Positions 1 through 10,939 of a stretch of 64,000 nt of DNA are shown one piece after another. The position numbers and the translations under genes were made by a program. Source of the DNA: Ligula intestinalis (lineage: Eukaryota; Platyhelminthes; Cestoda; Diphyllobothriidea; Diphyllobothriidae). The DNA is taken from positions 50,746,521-50,810,520 of the forward strand of contig JAYGXS010000003.1 of NCBI GenBank assembly GCA_036362985.1, read 5' to 3'. The notes under the pieces are model-generated. The model saw only the letters and a list, made by a program, of their open reading frames with translations. It was not told the DNA's origin and made no database searches. Every line of letters starts with the position of its first letter. Positions within the stretch are counted from its first letter, which is position 1.

Positions 1-194
1 TAACCAGCCCCTCGTTGTTGCTGTTTTTTGTCTTTGACGATAAACTCCTGTAAGAGTTCGAAAGCTCAGAACAATATACAAATCGATCCGGTTCTCTACC
101 ATCTTTCTTTCGTTCCGACGCAAATACCTGGAACGCTAACATTCTCCTTCATTATCGATATATTATCCCGACGGCGGATACAATTAGCAAGATA

Positions 195-365
195 TCGTTC
201 GCAACGGACTCAGTAAGAAAATATCTGGGTCAACTAAAACCCACTAAATCGCCTGGTCCGTATGGCATCTCAGCGAAACTTTTTATGACCTCGCAGAACA
301 CCTGGCCTCCCCACTTTCCAATATCTTGGAAATATCGATGGAGAAGGGGCTCTTCCTACCGACTA
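195..365 (+). pseudogene. Non-LTR reverse transcriptase fragment
   Basis: Read with one frame change, this stretch gives the finger region that precedes the catalytic core of CR1-type reverse transcriptases: a K-P-T-K-S-P-G-P segment followed by a helix-like A-E-H-L-A-S-P-L-S-N-I-L segment. Both are typical of the area just before the W-K-x-A-x-I-x-P-x-x-K motif. It stops near position 365, where a short tandem duplication begins. It is far too short for an element and has no intact frame. I infer a dead copy, separate from the larger element that starts near 900. Confidence 0.5.
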
Positions 366-367
366 AC

Positions 368-421
368 GCTTTCAAACTACTCGATCCCCCAAAGGCTTTC
401 AAACTACTCGATCCCTTAAAG
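368..421. repeat. 27-bp tandem duplication (two copies)
   Basis: Two adjacent 27-base units, 368-394 and 395-421, both start GCTTTCAAACTACTCGATCC and differ at only two positions near their ends. The duplication sits where the reverse-transcriptase fragment to its left breaks off. Confidence 0.85.
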
Positions 422-939
422 CTAAGTGAAATAGATATTTTTTATCAGATTTCATCTTTACTTGCTGAAGTTACTAGCTTAATTGTTGTTATTTATTTGT
501 ATATCTAACCCTTTTGCAACTGTACATACCGGTAGTTGTCTTTTTTACAGATAGGTCAAAATATACATTTTTATACTGTTTCACCGACATAGCCTCATCC
601 TAGTTCCGGTAGATTCAGTTAAAACGCAAGTAATCTATTGCGTACATAGTGAGTAATATCTGAAAATTTGGAAATATATCAATTTCCCTCAAGAAATAGT
701 TTGTATTACTCGATATACTATTTGAGATAATTTTCATCCTGCGTAGCCTCTTCGGTAATTCAAATTTTCTGTCGAACTTTTGTGCATAAATTTGCTTTGA
801 ACATATCCTATCACTCACCTCCTATTCAATATGATACCTAAGCCACAACTGAGACGTAAATTAACCCGTAATACCAATCCTCTTAACGCTAAACTCATCT
901 TAAGCATGAAGAAACTTGATCTCGATGTTTAAGACAATT

Positions 940-2029
940 TTAGTAAGCTTTATGACCAATATGCTTGTCTGTTTACGGTCCTTGGTGCCATCTTTGATGG
1001 AAAGGTATCTACGCTCACTTCTCACCAATGTGAGAAACTAGAGCCTTTCGTTCATATGGTGTCTACTGAGACCCGAGATCGAAAAAAAAGGAATTTTAAT
1101 TTTCTTTTGCAAAATGCTTCAAAAGATAAACAATCTATAGATGTTGCTGTTCAGTTTCTTTACTCTTAAGGCTTTAATTTTAAAGTTGCAGAAGCTAAAA
1201 GACTCTCATCCCGAATTAAAAACTGCCCATTCTCGTAAAACTTTTTTCGGCGATAGAAGTAGACCTTATACTCTCTCAGCATGAGCGGTCAGCCAACTAT
1301 TTAAAGGCAAATAAACTTTACGTATGCAGGGATAAAATGCCAATGGAGCGTCGGGTTTTATCTAAAGTAGCAAATGAGAACACTGGCTCTGCTTCCACAA
1401 AACCAAAAGTTGTCTCTGAGGCCGGCCCTCCCGCTCAGGTAAGCCCACATCCCTCTGGATCAATGTCAGTTTCCCCTGATACTTCTTCCATTCACCTTAC
1501 TCGTGATTCGAGTGAGATTGTAGCCTCTTCAAGTCGTTCTCCTTCTAAACCAACCACGTCTGTGATAGCTTTAAATTCCGATAAACCTACGAACGCCCCT
1601 AGTAAATCTACGTCAGTTTTCAAGTTCGGCAATATGATTACCGATAACAACTCAGCATCTAACAAAAACCCAACCGCTCAAGCTAGCGCTTTTCCTATCC
1701 CCAAACCTCATCAATATCCCCAAATAATTCAGCCAGCTAATAAAATTAACCGTTTTTCAAAACCAGTCATGCAATTTTGGAAGGCAAATTTTCCGTCAAA
1801 TTATGATTTAAGGCCTCAAAATCCCATTTTAATGCCCCCTTCTGGTTTTCCCATGCCACACTTCAGCCGTCCTTTCTATGGATCCCCCTCTAATTTGCCT
1901 TTCGACAATATCCACCGTTCATTTGATAATAATTACTTTACAAACTGTAGACCATGGCCAGTTTGCTTTCCGCCTTTTGTTTCTCCCATGCCGTTTCCCT
2001 TTCCACCACCAAATTTTCCGTTTTTATAA
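940..2029 (+). pseudogene. ORF1-like region of the decayed CR1-like element
   Basis: The left half (about 940-1330) holds R-D-R-K-K-R-N-F-N-F followed by spaced V-A-x-Q-F-L and L-S-S-R-I-K segments. This pattern fits the RNA-binding domain of CR1 ORF1 proteins, but stops and frame changes interrupt it. The right half is one open frame (1337-2029), rich in Ser, Pro, Thr and Asn, with a C-terminal tract of Phe-Pro repeats (about 1780-2029) and no recognised fold. It ends just upstream of the ORF2 endonuclease. The ORF1 assignment rests on position and the weak RNA-binding motif. The Phe/Pro-rich tail could be low-complexity sequence peculiar to this family. Confidence 0.5.
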
Positions 2030-2064
2030 ATACTGACGAGCGTAGCCTACATCCGAAGGATACG

Positions 2065-4902
2065 CTCAGTATAGTCTCACTCAATGCGAGATCAGTTGTT
2101 AATTAGATGACAGAACTTAAAACAGTAGCATTTGAGCTTGATCCAGATGTGCTCTGTGTCACTGAATCTTAGACACACTCTTTTATTTCTGACTCGACAC
2201 TCACCATAGATAATTATAGTTTGTACAGACAAGACCGCATTGAAAAGCGTGGCGGTGGTTGCCTTCTTTATATTAAATCATCCTTTGTACATTTCCCGTA
2301 TCACTTGAGCATTTCGTCATTTTCCGGAAATTTTTGTCTTATTTCAGTCATCCTGCCACACAATAAAAAAGCGATAGTTGGGTGTGTCTACAATCCCCCC
2401 TGTAACTCAAGTTATGTAATGCAGCTGTGTGAAATGTTTGAAAAAGTTGCAGGGACTCAATTCGATGTCAGAATAATTGTAGGTGATTTTAATCTGTCAG
2501 ACATTGACTGGCATGCAAATACCTGTACACCAAGATTTCAGAAATTGGTTGACACCATTAACTTTTCAAACATGTCACAACTGGTCAGTTCAGTGACCAG
2601 AAATGACAACATATCAGATTTAATTTTTACGAATGCCGTCCACCCTCTTTTTATGAATTTTCATCGTGATATTTTCACAAGTGACCACGCCTTAATTCAC
2701 TGTTGTTTTACAGTCTCTCTTTCTAAAAAGCCCGAGGTAAAATGCAATAACCTCGACTTTGCTAGCCTGAACCATGAATTAATAAATGATTTCGTAAGTA
2801 CCCTAGATTGGCATAGAATATTTTAAACTGACGATCCCTACTTCTTCCAGGAGCTATTGCAAAACCTTACAGAAAATATTCAGGTTCTTATCCCACTTAA
2901 GATTTGTAAATCAAATTCAGCTTCTTCTACTGTGCCACCTTTTCTCCAAAGTCGACTCAAGAAATTACAAAAACAACTTAAGGATACGTCTAATAGCTCT
3001 TTATCAGTTCACTTAAGAATAGCGCAAATATTTGAATTAGCGCTTTAAATAAGGCTTGCACGAGATAGGCGTAGAGAGGCCACAGCATTAAGTGATGCGA
3101 ATTCTTCCAGATCAGTTGCTCAAGTCTTCCGTCTTCGGTCGTCGGCTAAGCTTCAGAAAGTCATTCCACCTTAACTCAATAGCAACAATCATTTTGTTAC
3201 AGCGGATTTGGAGAAAGCAACATTGCTAAATTCATTTTTCGCCAAGTTCTTTACTATCGAAACTAGCCTCACTCCTGTAATCCTCCTGCTGTGTGATTCA
3301 AATCTCAGCACCCTTAATTTCTCACCCGCTTGTATTCAAAAAGAAATAAGTCGTCTTAAAAATCCACATTCGCTTGGAACTGATAACATTCCAAACTCAC
3401 TCATCAAACAATTAAGAAATTTCCCACCCTTACTGCGTAAGTTATTTTCAGGGTTTCTTGAGAATGTCTTTTTCCCGGACTACTGGAAAACTTCTATCAT
3501 AATTCCCGTATTTAAATCTGGTTCCCGATCAGATATTCACAATTATCGCGGTGTTCATAAGACGCCCTCTCTGGCTAAACTCTGTGAAAAACTAATTGCC
3601 ACAAAAATTACAAATTACTGCATAAACAATAACATTCTCAGCTCCTCACAGCATGGCTTTTTACTGGACCGATCTTGTGAAACATGCCACATGTCTTTTT
3701 AAAATCTACTTACTTCTCTTTGTTATGATCATTTATCTGTGGTAGATATCTATTTTGACCTTAGTAAAGCATTTGATAAAGTTCCTCACAGGAGGCTCCT
3801 CGGCAAACTAGAGGCGATAGGATTTCGTAGTCCTCTTACTGACTTCATCAGATCTTATCTTTCAAATCGACAACAAAAGGTTTTAGTAGGATCCTCATAC
3901 TCTTCTCCTACCGCAATTTTGAGTGGTGTCCTTCAAGGTACCGTGCTAGGTCCTCTGCTCTTCTTGCTTTACATAAATTATATCCCATTGAGTGTTAAAC
4001 ACTCCCATTCTTATATTTATGCAGATGATCTCAAGTGTGTTTACTCTTACTCTAACTCTACGGCCGCGTGATGACTAGAACAAATTCATTCTGATCTGTA
4101 CCCTCTTTCGGCGTGGAGTTCAACATGGCAGATGGAGTTCTCACCTTCTAAGTGCCGATACATGTGCTTTGGGCCTGAAAGGCTGCCGCAACCTGTTATT
4201 TTTCAAGGTTACCCAATGACTGAATGCTCCAGTATCAAGGACCTAGGATTAAGCTACACCAATAAATTAGACCTTACTCTTCACGCCGATAGAATTACAG
4301 TCAAAGCCGCACAGATTTGCGGCTTCATTTCTTATAATTTCTATCTTCCTGAAATGGAATTAAGACTTTATCGTATGTTGGTACTTCCCATCTTAGAATA
4401 CTGTTGCCCCTTTTTCGGTCTCATGAATGAAGTTAGCCGTTAAAAAATTGAACAAATTCAAACAATTTCACACGAAAACTGTTGTATCCGACAGCTTCTA
4501 ATACTTGTTGCTCAAATAGATGTCAATTAACAAAACTAAGGTTCCTTTGGGTCATGAGATTGGAAGCAGGCTTTTGTCTCCTTTTTCGGCTCAATAATAA
4601 CACAAATTTTCCCAGGACTTCTGTCATTACCCCCGTCAGCCGTCCCTACAACCTAAGAAACTCAGCACTTGTTATACCCCCTCCTGCATCCTCCTAATGC
4701 AAACGCTCTTTGTTTTTTTGCTTCCAGATATAGCTTTCTTTGGAATAACTTGACAAGCGAAATAAGGTCGTTAACAAGACTGTCTGCTTTCAAACGGAGA
4801 CTGCACATTTATCTTAACACTGATTTTATAAACCTTCTATTCTCCTCATCTTTTCCGAGCAGCTATCTCCATGACTTCGACAAAGGACCATCGGGAATTT
4901 AG
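2065..4902 (+). pseudogene. ORF2 (endonuclease-reverse transcriptase) of the decayed CR1-like element
   Basis: The frame starting at S-L-N-A-R-S (about 2080) stays in register to 4443. It shows the apurinic-type endonuclease motifs C-V-T-E-S, R-G-G-G-C, G-D-F-N and S-D-H-A, then the reverse transcriptase motifs (F-D-L-S-K-A-F-D near 3757, G-V-L-Q-G-T near 3925, and the catalytic Y-A-D-D at 4018-4029) and the thumb motif K-D-L-G. Stop codons interrupt it at 2104, 2170, 2824, 3046, 3172, 3700, 4069, 4072 and 4441, with no frame change in that span. Two frame changes follow, near 4520 and 4690, before the C-terminal W-N-x-L and F-K-R-R-L region. At 2170 the stop replaces the Trp expected after C-V-T-E-S. 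The copy cannot encode a working protein. Confidence 0.85.
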
Positions 4903-5391
4903 GAGATCCGCTTGAAACTATTCTCCCTGCCTCGTGTCCCCCGAGAACGTAGATGTTTTTCATTAACCACCGCTGAATCAAACGAAGCCACGCGGAAGTA
5001 CTCAGTCTACAATGCTGCAGTTTCGTTGACTACTCACCTTCATCAGACCACGCACGCCTATTTCTGCTCTACTACTATGTTCCTGCTACTACATTCCTAA
5101 GCGATTTTTTTATCATACACACTTTTGAACATGGAGGCCCCTTGGACACTGTCTCCATTTTCACTGTAGGAGTTTTTTATCTGGCATAAGTTTTCGTTTT
5201 TAGTTTAAAATTACCTGCAAAACATTGCTAAATGTTGCCCCAAAAGGACAATTTCTGCTGACATTATTATGACTTTCTACGTCTACTTGCATATATTGTC
5301 AAATTATTTTTTGAATTTTTATTTTTTCGAAATTAACTTTGTATAGATAGCACCGTACCGGCGCTGAAAAATATAAATTCCAAATTCCAAA

Positions 5392-6880
5392 CCAGAACGG
5401 TCGCCCGGGTCCTACATATCAGCCCGGATGAGGCCTAGGACTCGCGTGATCTTGTTCCTCTTAAATCTTTTATTATAGCCTAGTTCTCTTAACCGCAGAA
5501 GTAAATTTGCTTTATTAACTGCACAAAATTATAATCCACCCTACCTTACAATCTATCTGGCTGTACTTTCATTAATCAGTTAAGACACAAATGTACCTCT
5601 AAGTTTACGCAGTCTAGTCTCTTAGCTAGACTTCTTTAGCAAATGCCACTTTGTTATGACCAACGGCAATGGTTCATCTTTAGCTATTATCAAATGCACG
5701 TTTCTCTAAACTTTCAGCTTACTAAAATTTCCATATAGGCTATGACTACTAACTAGGCTAAAATTTCTACATGCACGTACAGGCCGCGCTGCAGCTTGCC
5801 ACCTACTGACTTTAGCAAATGTGATTATTATAACTGCGAATACTGAAGGACCTATAACCTTCATTTCGCAATTCACGGTAGTCGACTTCGGCTCATAGGC
5901 AGATTACAGCGTGGGATATTGTCACCTCAGACAAATAGTAACGTCAGTGGTTTTACCAGTCCTACTAACGGCGTGGGATAATATGACAGCGGTCCCCTCA
6001 CCCGCGGCCCCGCACGACTGAGCCCTCTACTCATGCGAACCGTAATCGCCCGGCCAGCAGCAATCCCTCAGTTTTTGGATAAGCTTTGGCGTGTATAACG
6101 CCCTGCCACCGTGACCGTCTCCACCTCTCCTACTGCGTACAGGGGGCGTTCAATGATACTAGCCTCCAGGTGTCAAATCAACACGATCTGTGACTAAAAA
6201 TGGGTCACTTAACCACCCAATCGTGAGTGTCCTAGGCACCCTGCTAAGGAGGACGAGTACTAGACTGCCATTTGCAATTTATCTTTGACAGTCTCACTTA
6301 CCTACCGGAGGTGAACGGTCGCCCGCATATCCCACATATCAGCCCAGAGACTACTACCATAGTTATGTGAGAGTTTATCGCGAAAGTCACAAACTTTGCC
6401 CCCCCCCCCCTGCTGGGCCCAGAGTCACTGGGAATACCTTAAGCAAGCAGACCGTGATACTCATATGCGTCAGTGATCTCCACACCCAGTCGACAAAAGT
6501 GATTGTGACATCCGCCCAGCGACCACCCAATGCTCATAGCTACACAGCTAAAATCATAATCGCGCCGTTGCTCCCCTGTGGAAGGTGTGGGGGATAATCG
6601 TCTTCGCCACAGCCCATAGACTACTGCCGTTGCTACGCGAATGCATAACGCCAAAGTTACATAGCCTGCCCCCAAACTGGATAAATGCGATCAAATGACT
6701 ACCCCCCCCCCCCCCCGCCGCGCCCAGAGCCACAAGGAACAGGTTTACACTAAGAAACACTCCACTTGCAGGTTGACTTTGCCTTGTTCAGGTTGAAATT
6801 TTTACATCCAGCTCTCACTTACGGTTCTGCGAAGCTAGTCTCTGCTAGTATCAATACTGACTCTCTGTCAATACTGCTTC
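5392..6880. other. Intergenic stretch with poly-C tracts and diverged internal repeats
   Basis: I see no gene here. The stretch contains two related segments, about 6310-6433 and 6615-6740, each running from a C-T-A-C-T motif through a C-rich tract (6401-6410 and about 6702-6716) into a C-C-C-A-G-A-G block. The phrase CATATCAGCCC also occurs at about 5416 and 6336. I read it as old, diverged repeats of unknown family. ORFs up to about 78 codons occur on both strands, but none resembles a known protein. Confidence 0.5.
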
Positions 6881-6892
6881 TACGGAAATAGC

Positions 6893-7705
6893 CCCATCTG
6901 TGTTCCCACAAAGTCTCTGCGTCCTCCTTCAACATCGCGAGAAAAGATATGGCACCATCTAGGTTACAGAGACAGGCCGGAAAGGGAGTCAGCAAAAACT
7001 AGCATGCGGGAATGGGCGTACTCTTTAAGTTAGCCCTAGAATATCTGGCCTGCCTGAACGAAGGACTGCGCTAGTAGCCCGAGAACTGGCACGTTTCGAG
7101 GTAGATATCACCGCACTCATTGAAAATCGCCTCCCCGACCAAAACCAACTGGAATGGGTAGGCGCTGGCTACACCTTTTTCTGGAGTGGCAGGCGACAGA
7201 CAGAGCGACGCAAGGCTGGTGTTGCCTTTGCTATCCGGACAGCAATCGTGGATCACTTGCCCGCTTTGCCACAGGGCAAAAACGACCGCTTGATGAGCCT
7301 ACGTTTGCCTCTTCGAGCAAGTAATTTTGCTACTATCATCAGCATTTACGCCCCCTACAATGAAAAACTCAGACGAGATAATGAACAGGTTCTACGAGGA
7401 TTTGCATGCCACCCTAAGGACTGCACCGAGGTCGGAGAAGCTGACTGTCCTTGGGGACTTCAGCGCTCGGGTCGGCAAAGATCATATGGCCTGGAGGGGA
7501 ATGATAGGTCCATATGGCTGTGGCGACATCCTACAAATCCTCTCTGTCCTCCTCCAACATCGCAAAAGAAGGACTTGGTCACTGAGGTTACAAGTACGGG
7601 CCGGAAGTGGGATTCAGCTAACACTGGCATGCTGGATTGTGCGCACTCTCTAAGATAGTCCTAGAATTGGCCTGCCTTAATGGAGGACTACGCTAGTGGC
7701 CCGAG
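6893..7705 (+). mobile_element. RTE-type retrotransposon remains with a duplicated 5' segment
   Basis: Segment 6905-7085 recurs in diverged form at 7525-7705 in the same orientation. Both copies run from a C-T-C-C-T-tract-C-A-A-C-A-T-C-G-C motif to a block encoding G-L-P followed by A/T-L-V-A-R, the start of the RTE endonuclease frame. After the first copy the endonuclease frame continues to about 7520. After the second copy it is lost at 7705. The simplest reading is two tandem or nested 5' ends of the same family, the first truncated by the second. No reverse transcriptase part remains here. Confidence 0.7.
7034..7520 (+). pseudogene. RTE-type endonuclease domain fragment
   Basis: The frame through 7248 encodes the N-terminal apurinic-type endonuclease of the RTE elements that are abundant in tapeworms: V-A-R-E-L-A-R-F near the start, G-A-G-Y-T-F-F-W-S-G-R, G-V-A-F-A-I-R, D-R-L-M-S-L-R-L-P-L and the I-Y-A-P strand. 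Near 7350 a base is lost in a run of C, and the domain continues in the next frame with the catalytic-loop motif L-G-D-F-S-A-R-V-G (the usual Asn after Asp-Phe is Ser here). It ends about 7520, before the second half of the domain and all of the reverse transcriptase. It is a truncated, frameshifted, inactive copy. Confidence 0.8.
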
Positions 7706-8789
7706 GTTTTTTTGACTTCGGCTCAGACTGACAGAACTCTTTGTGCCATGTCCGGTAATTGGGCACAGTATGGCACATTCCATGGGGAGGCATATAGAGC
7801 TGAAAATGTGGGATATGGCAAACTGCTCGACATAAGTGCATGTTAGGATTTGTGTCTACTTTACAAACGTGCTATTATTATTATTAAAATACTAAGCACT
7901 ATATCTTCACACAGCTTGGGAGTGCATACTGGGTGTGGCTCCTTAAACGCCCACACGGGCAGTACTCATAATATACTATCTACTTGCCTTTGTGAGCATC
8001 ATTACTAAAAATTTAGCACTTTAGCATAAGCACGTACGTAGAGCAGCAGTATCTCAATTTTTACCTAGCAGAAACGTACACAGCTCGATGGATCGAGTAA
8101 AGAGTGTGAAAACCGAGGCAAACGCTGCTGTGCTCAGGCTCCAAAGCATGTTCTTACCCGAAATAGCTAAATCCAGAGTCACACTCCCTGTTGAGACCAA
8201 GGGGACATGAGCCGTTGTGCTGGCTTAATCAGCGTCACCTCTGATAAATGGTGGCGTCAGTGCCAGCACCAGTACACATAGACTTCTTGTCGTGATTTGA
8301 AAGACATGAGCCCCGTGCTGTCTTTAATCAGCGTCACTTCTGACGTACCAGCACCAATAAGAACTATCAATAAATTACACCCTAGTTAGTAGTACAAGAA
8401 GTAGCAGTACCAGTCCTGGTTTACTAAAGTCCGGCTAGACACCTACTATAGGTAAGTGAGGGAAGATAGCACAGTAGTACCCACGCAAAGTCAACTGTCA
8501 CTTGATACTAAGTTATGCAGTGTAGTGGCTTGCATTTAATACAGCGGCCCACGCCGGACCCCGTTTAATATTCGAGATTCCGGGAGAAGGTGAAGGGTGT
8601 GAAAGCGCTAACTACGTCCTCTATCACTTTAAACTAAAGCCTAAGACTGTCACCTTCTGTACCAACCTGTTGGTGCACTAGGTTGACCTCATCGGAATCG
8701 ATGGTCGAACATACATACATACAGTTGCAGAAAGGTGAGTATTACTAATTCATCAGATGTCACTAACTTGGGCAAGTGAATGAACTAAG
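7706..8789. other. Intergenic stretch with a roughly 95-bp direct repeat
   Basis: No gene is supported. A diverged direct repeat runs from GACATGAGCC near 8206 and again near 8305. Both units pass through a TTAATCAGCGTCAC block and end at CCAGCACCA near 8275 and 8360. A short ATT microsatellite lies near 7871-7882. The rest shows nothing I can classify. Confidence 0.5.
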
Positions 8790-9515
8790 GAACCTAGGTG
8801 TTTGTATGACGCCCACTCTCAAACCTTCAACTCACTGTTCCGAAATTGCAAAGAAGGCTATGGGCAACCTAGGAGCGAGCTGAAGATCCTTCCTCTATTT
8901 TGAAGCGGAGCTTATCGGGTGAGTGTATGGAATATTTGTTCGACCGGTGTTAGACTATTGCATGTTGGTGTGGTCCTCCTGAACGAAGCAAGATAAGCAG
9001 CGCTGGAGAAAGTTCAAGGAAGGGCGACCAAATTAGTTAGCAATTTAGGAGGTCTACAATATGAAGGTAGACTAGAAAGGCTCATGCTTTTTCCTCTTTA
9101 TTTTACGCAATTAAGAGGAGATACTATTATGGTTTTCAAACTCACCAGGGAAGAAAACTGTGCTTTTCAAATGACTGATATATCTAAATTGGCAGAAGCG
9201 AAACATCTCTGAGCTCATTCATACAAACTGAAGAAATACCATGCGAAATTAGACGCGCGGGGCAACTTCTTCTCCAACTGGGTCATTGAGGACTGGAACA
9301 AACTTCCTTCATAGGTTTTTCTTGCCGAAAGCATTCAACCAAACACACAAACTGAAGAAGTGCCATGCCAAACTAGAAGTACGGGCCAACTCCTCCCAGC
9401 TGGTCAGTGAAGACTGGAATAATCTTCCTTCCCCGGTTGTTCTTGCTGAAAGAGGTGACGCATACAAAGGAAGACTCAATCTTATTTTACTTGCAGGCCA
9501 TACATTTGGCAGATA
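8790..9515 (+). pseudogene. CR1-like ORF2 C-terminal fragment with an internal duplication
   Basis: The stretch encodes, with several stops, the post-catalytic region of CR1 reverse transcriptases: N-L-G-V near 8791, the thumb helix A-K-K-A-M-G-N-L-G-A, the F-V-R-P-V-L-D-Y block near 8937, and the C-terminal E-D-W-N-x-L-P-S block. That last block appears twice, about 9215-9325 and 9335-9445, in the same orientation and with similar sequence (H-K-L-K-K-x-H-A-K-L then E-D-W-N). I infer a local tandem duplication of roughly 120 bp after insertion. The fragment has no endonuclease or catalytic core and is inactive. Confidence 0.75.
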
Positions 9516-9529
9516 ACTACGGTTTATAT

Positions 9530-10765
9530 AATTAACATATATGGCTTTGAAAGACATGCATGATCTGACAGCATCTATCTGTAAATATTGGTTTCAAAGG
9601 TGATACCTACCTCCACTATACATACAGCATTAACAGTGTTTTAACAAATTAAAATTCACGTGCCAAAGTTAATAATTTGGTCCGACTGTGTGTGATTTGC
9701 TTTGATTCCGTATTTGTGACATAATTCATTTTCGGTCTACTGACATTTTTCTCGAATCAGTTTTTGCCTGTCTTCGTGATACATTCACCCTGTTATAGTT
9801 TTTTTTTCACCGCAGTGAAACTAGTACATATGTACTAATGCCAAATATTTGGCGCTAGTGACACGTACTCATACCCGAAATTGGACTGACAGCGTACTTT
9901 TGACCGTCATTTATCGAAACTGTGATTTTTTCGCCAAGAAGGTGCTCATCGATCCGGTATCGATTTTTTGAGGTTCCCGGAAAGCGGTGGAAGGGAAACG
10001 TTCGCCATTCCCTATGCTATTATAATAGCAAAACAGCTACGATCTAGCATGCTTTTTTATGACAGCACGACAATATTGTACGACATTGTCGTATCTCATA
10101 ATTAATTTCTTCAGTGGGACGCCTTCCTCCTTAAAAAAATCTTTACAGGAAATAGAGCGTAGCAGTCTTCTGAAATCTGTTTTAATTATAAGAAGACTTT
10201 TTCATACTTAAAAAATTTTAAAAATAGTTCTCGTTTTAATTTTCGTTATTGACCTTAAGGGCCCCTTGACGGACAAGGCTCCGCTTGCGGGTCCTCGGCA
10301 CCTTGAGACGCTGAAAGAGAAGAAGAGAGTGAATTTGCAGTGTGCACATAAAGTTATTATGAACGTGCGAAATGTTTTCGTTGACTTAACACAGGTTGTT
10401 CTTTGTGCAGCGGCCCTACTGAATCGCCGGAAGTCCCGGTCGTTTGCCTTTTTGAATGTGGTCTTAGAGGCCTCCTCAAGGGTCCGACCGTCTACAGGTT
10501 GGCTGGTGTTTGTGATTCGATATACCTCTGTGTATAGCGGGGTAAGACAAAAAGCAGTAAGGTTTACGCAGAATGACGGAGTGCGTATCCGTTTAAAGGA
10601 AAAATGTTTTTTCCTTTTGATGGCCGGCAAATGTGATGTCAGCACATATATGGTCGGCGAATAGGGTGTGAAATACCTTATTCACGTAATTAGAAATGCT
10701 GTCACTAGCTTATTTCGTCAATTATTCTGCCTGATAATGTAGTTTTAATGTGCGCTGTCACTTAC
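9530..10765. other. Intergenic stretch; opposed open frames of unknown meaning
   Basis: No gene is recognised. Two open frames of 132 and 145 codons overlap on opposite strands (10266-10664 plus, 10208-10645 minus). Neither resembles a known family. The minus one contains a candidate splice acceptor near 10540 that could lie downstream of the candidate exon at 10766-10936. The rest is A+T-rich and unremarkable. Confidence 0.35.
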
Positions 10766-10936
10766 CCGTCTTCGCCTGAACTCCAGTGAAGACAGACTGT
10801 TCTCAAACTCCTGGAGGCAGTCCAAGAATGTTATTTCCGACATTAAGGGTCCCTGTGCTTGGGCCGAAGTCTCAGTGAGATCGTTGTTTAGGGCGGCAAG
10901 TATATGCTCAACTTCCTCATCCAAACGTTGATTATA
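10766..10936 (-). CDS. Candidate coiled-coil exon, NUP62/Nsp1-C-like (possibly a pseudogene)
   Basis: Read on the minus strand, this block encodes about 57 residues beginning Y-N-Q-R-L-D-E-E-V-E-H-I-L and ending L-E-F-R-R-R-R. It is followed at once by a strong splice donor, GTAAGTGAC. The spacing of Leu, Ile and acidic residues fits an alpha-helical coiled coil. The opening Q-R-L-D-x-E-x-x-x-I-L resembles the C-terminal coiled coil of the nuclear-pore protein NUP62 (Nsp1_C family). No splice acceptor sits at its upstream edge, and the same frame continues upstream through a TAA and a TGA, both one C-to-T change from sense codons. That suggests either a decayed gene copy or a mis-set boundary. 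A neighbouring donor-like CAG/GTAAGTAC lies near 11023-11030 on the same strand. Identity is tentative. Confidence 0.35.
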
Positions 10937-10939
10937 TTA

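Larger units (their letters stand above)
900..5391 (+). mobile_element. Decayed CR1-like non-LTR retrotransposon
   Basis: A two-ORF layout can be traced: an ORF1-like region (about 940-2029), an ORF2 with an endonuclease then a reverse transcriptase (about 2065-4902), and a 3' untranslated region ending in a short tandem tail of the type ATTCCAAATTCCAA near 5380-5391. CR1-group elements typically end in short tandem repeats rather than poly-A, which supports this 3' limit. The 5' limit is a guess. The copy is dead: ORF2 carries many in-frame stop codons. A fragment at the right edge of the window (63240-64000, minus strand) belongs to a related family, because both share K-D-L-G-x-S-Y-x-N-x-L in the region after the catalytic core. 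Confidence 0.85.

Noticed and set aside
10208..10664. Opposed 132- and 145-codon open frames
   Set aside because: Neither strand shows a known motif or convincing splice context. Overlapping open frames can arise by chance in sequence with few T-A-rich codons.
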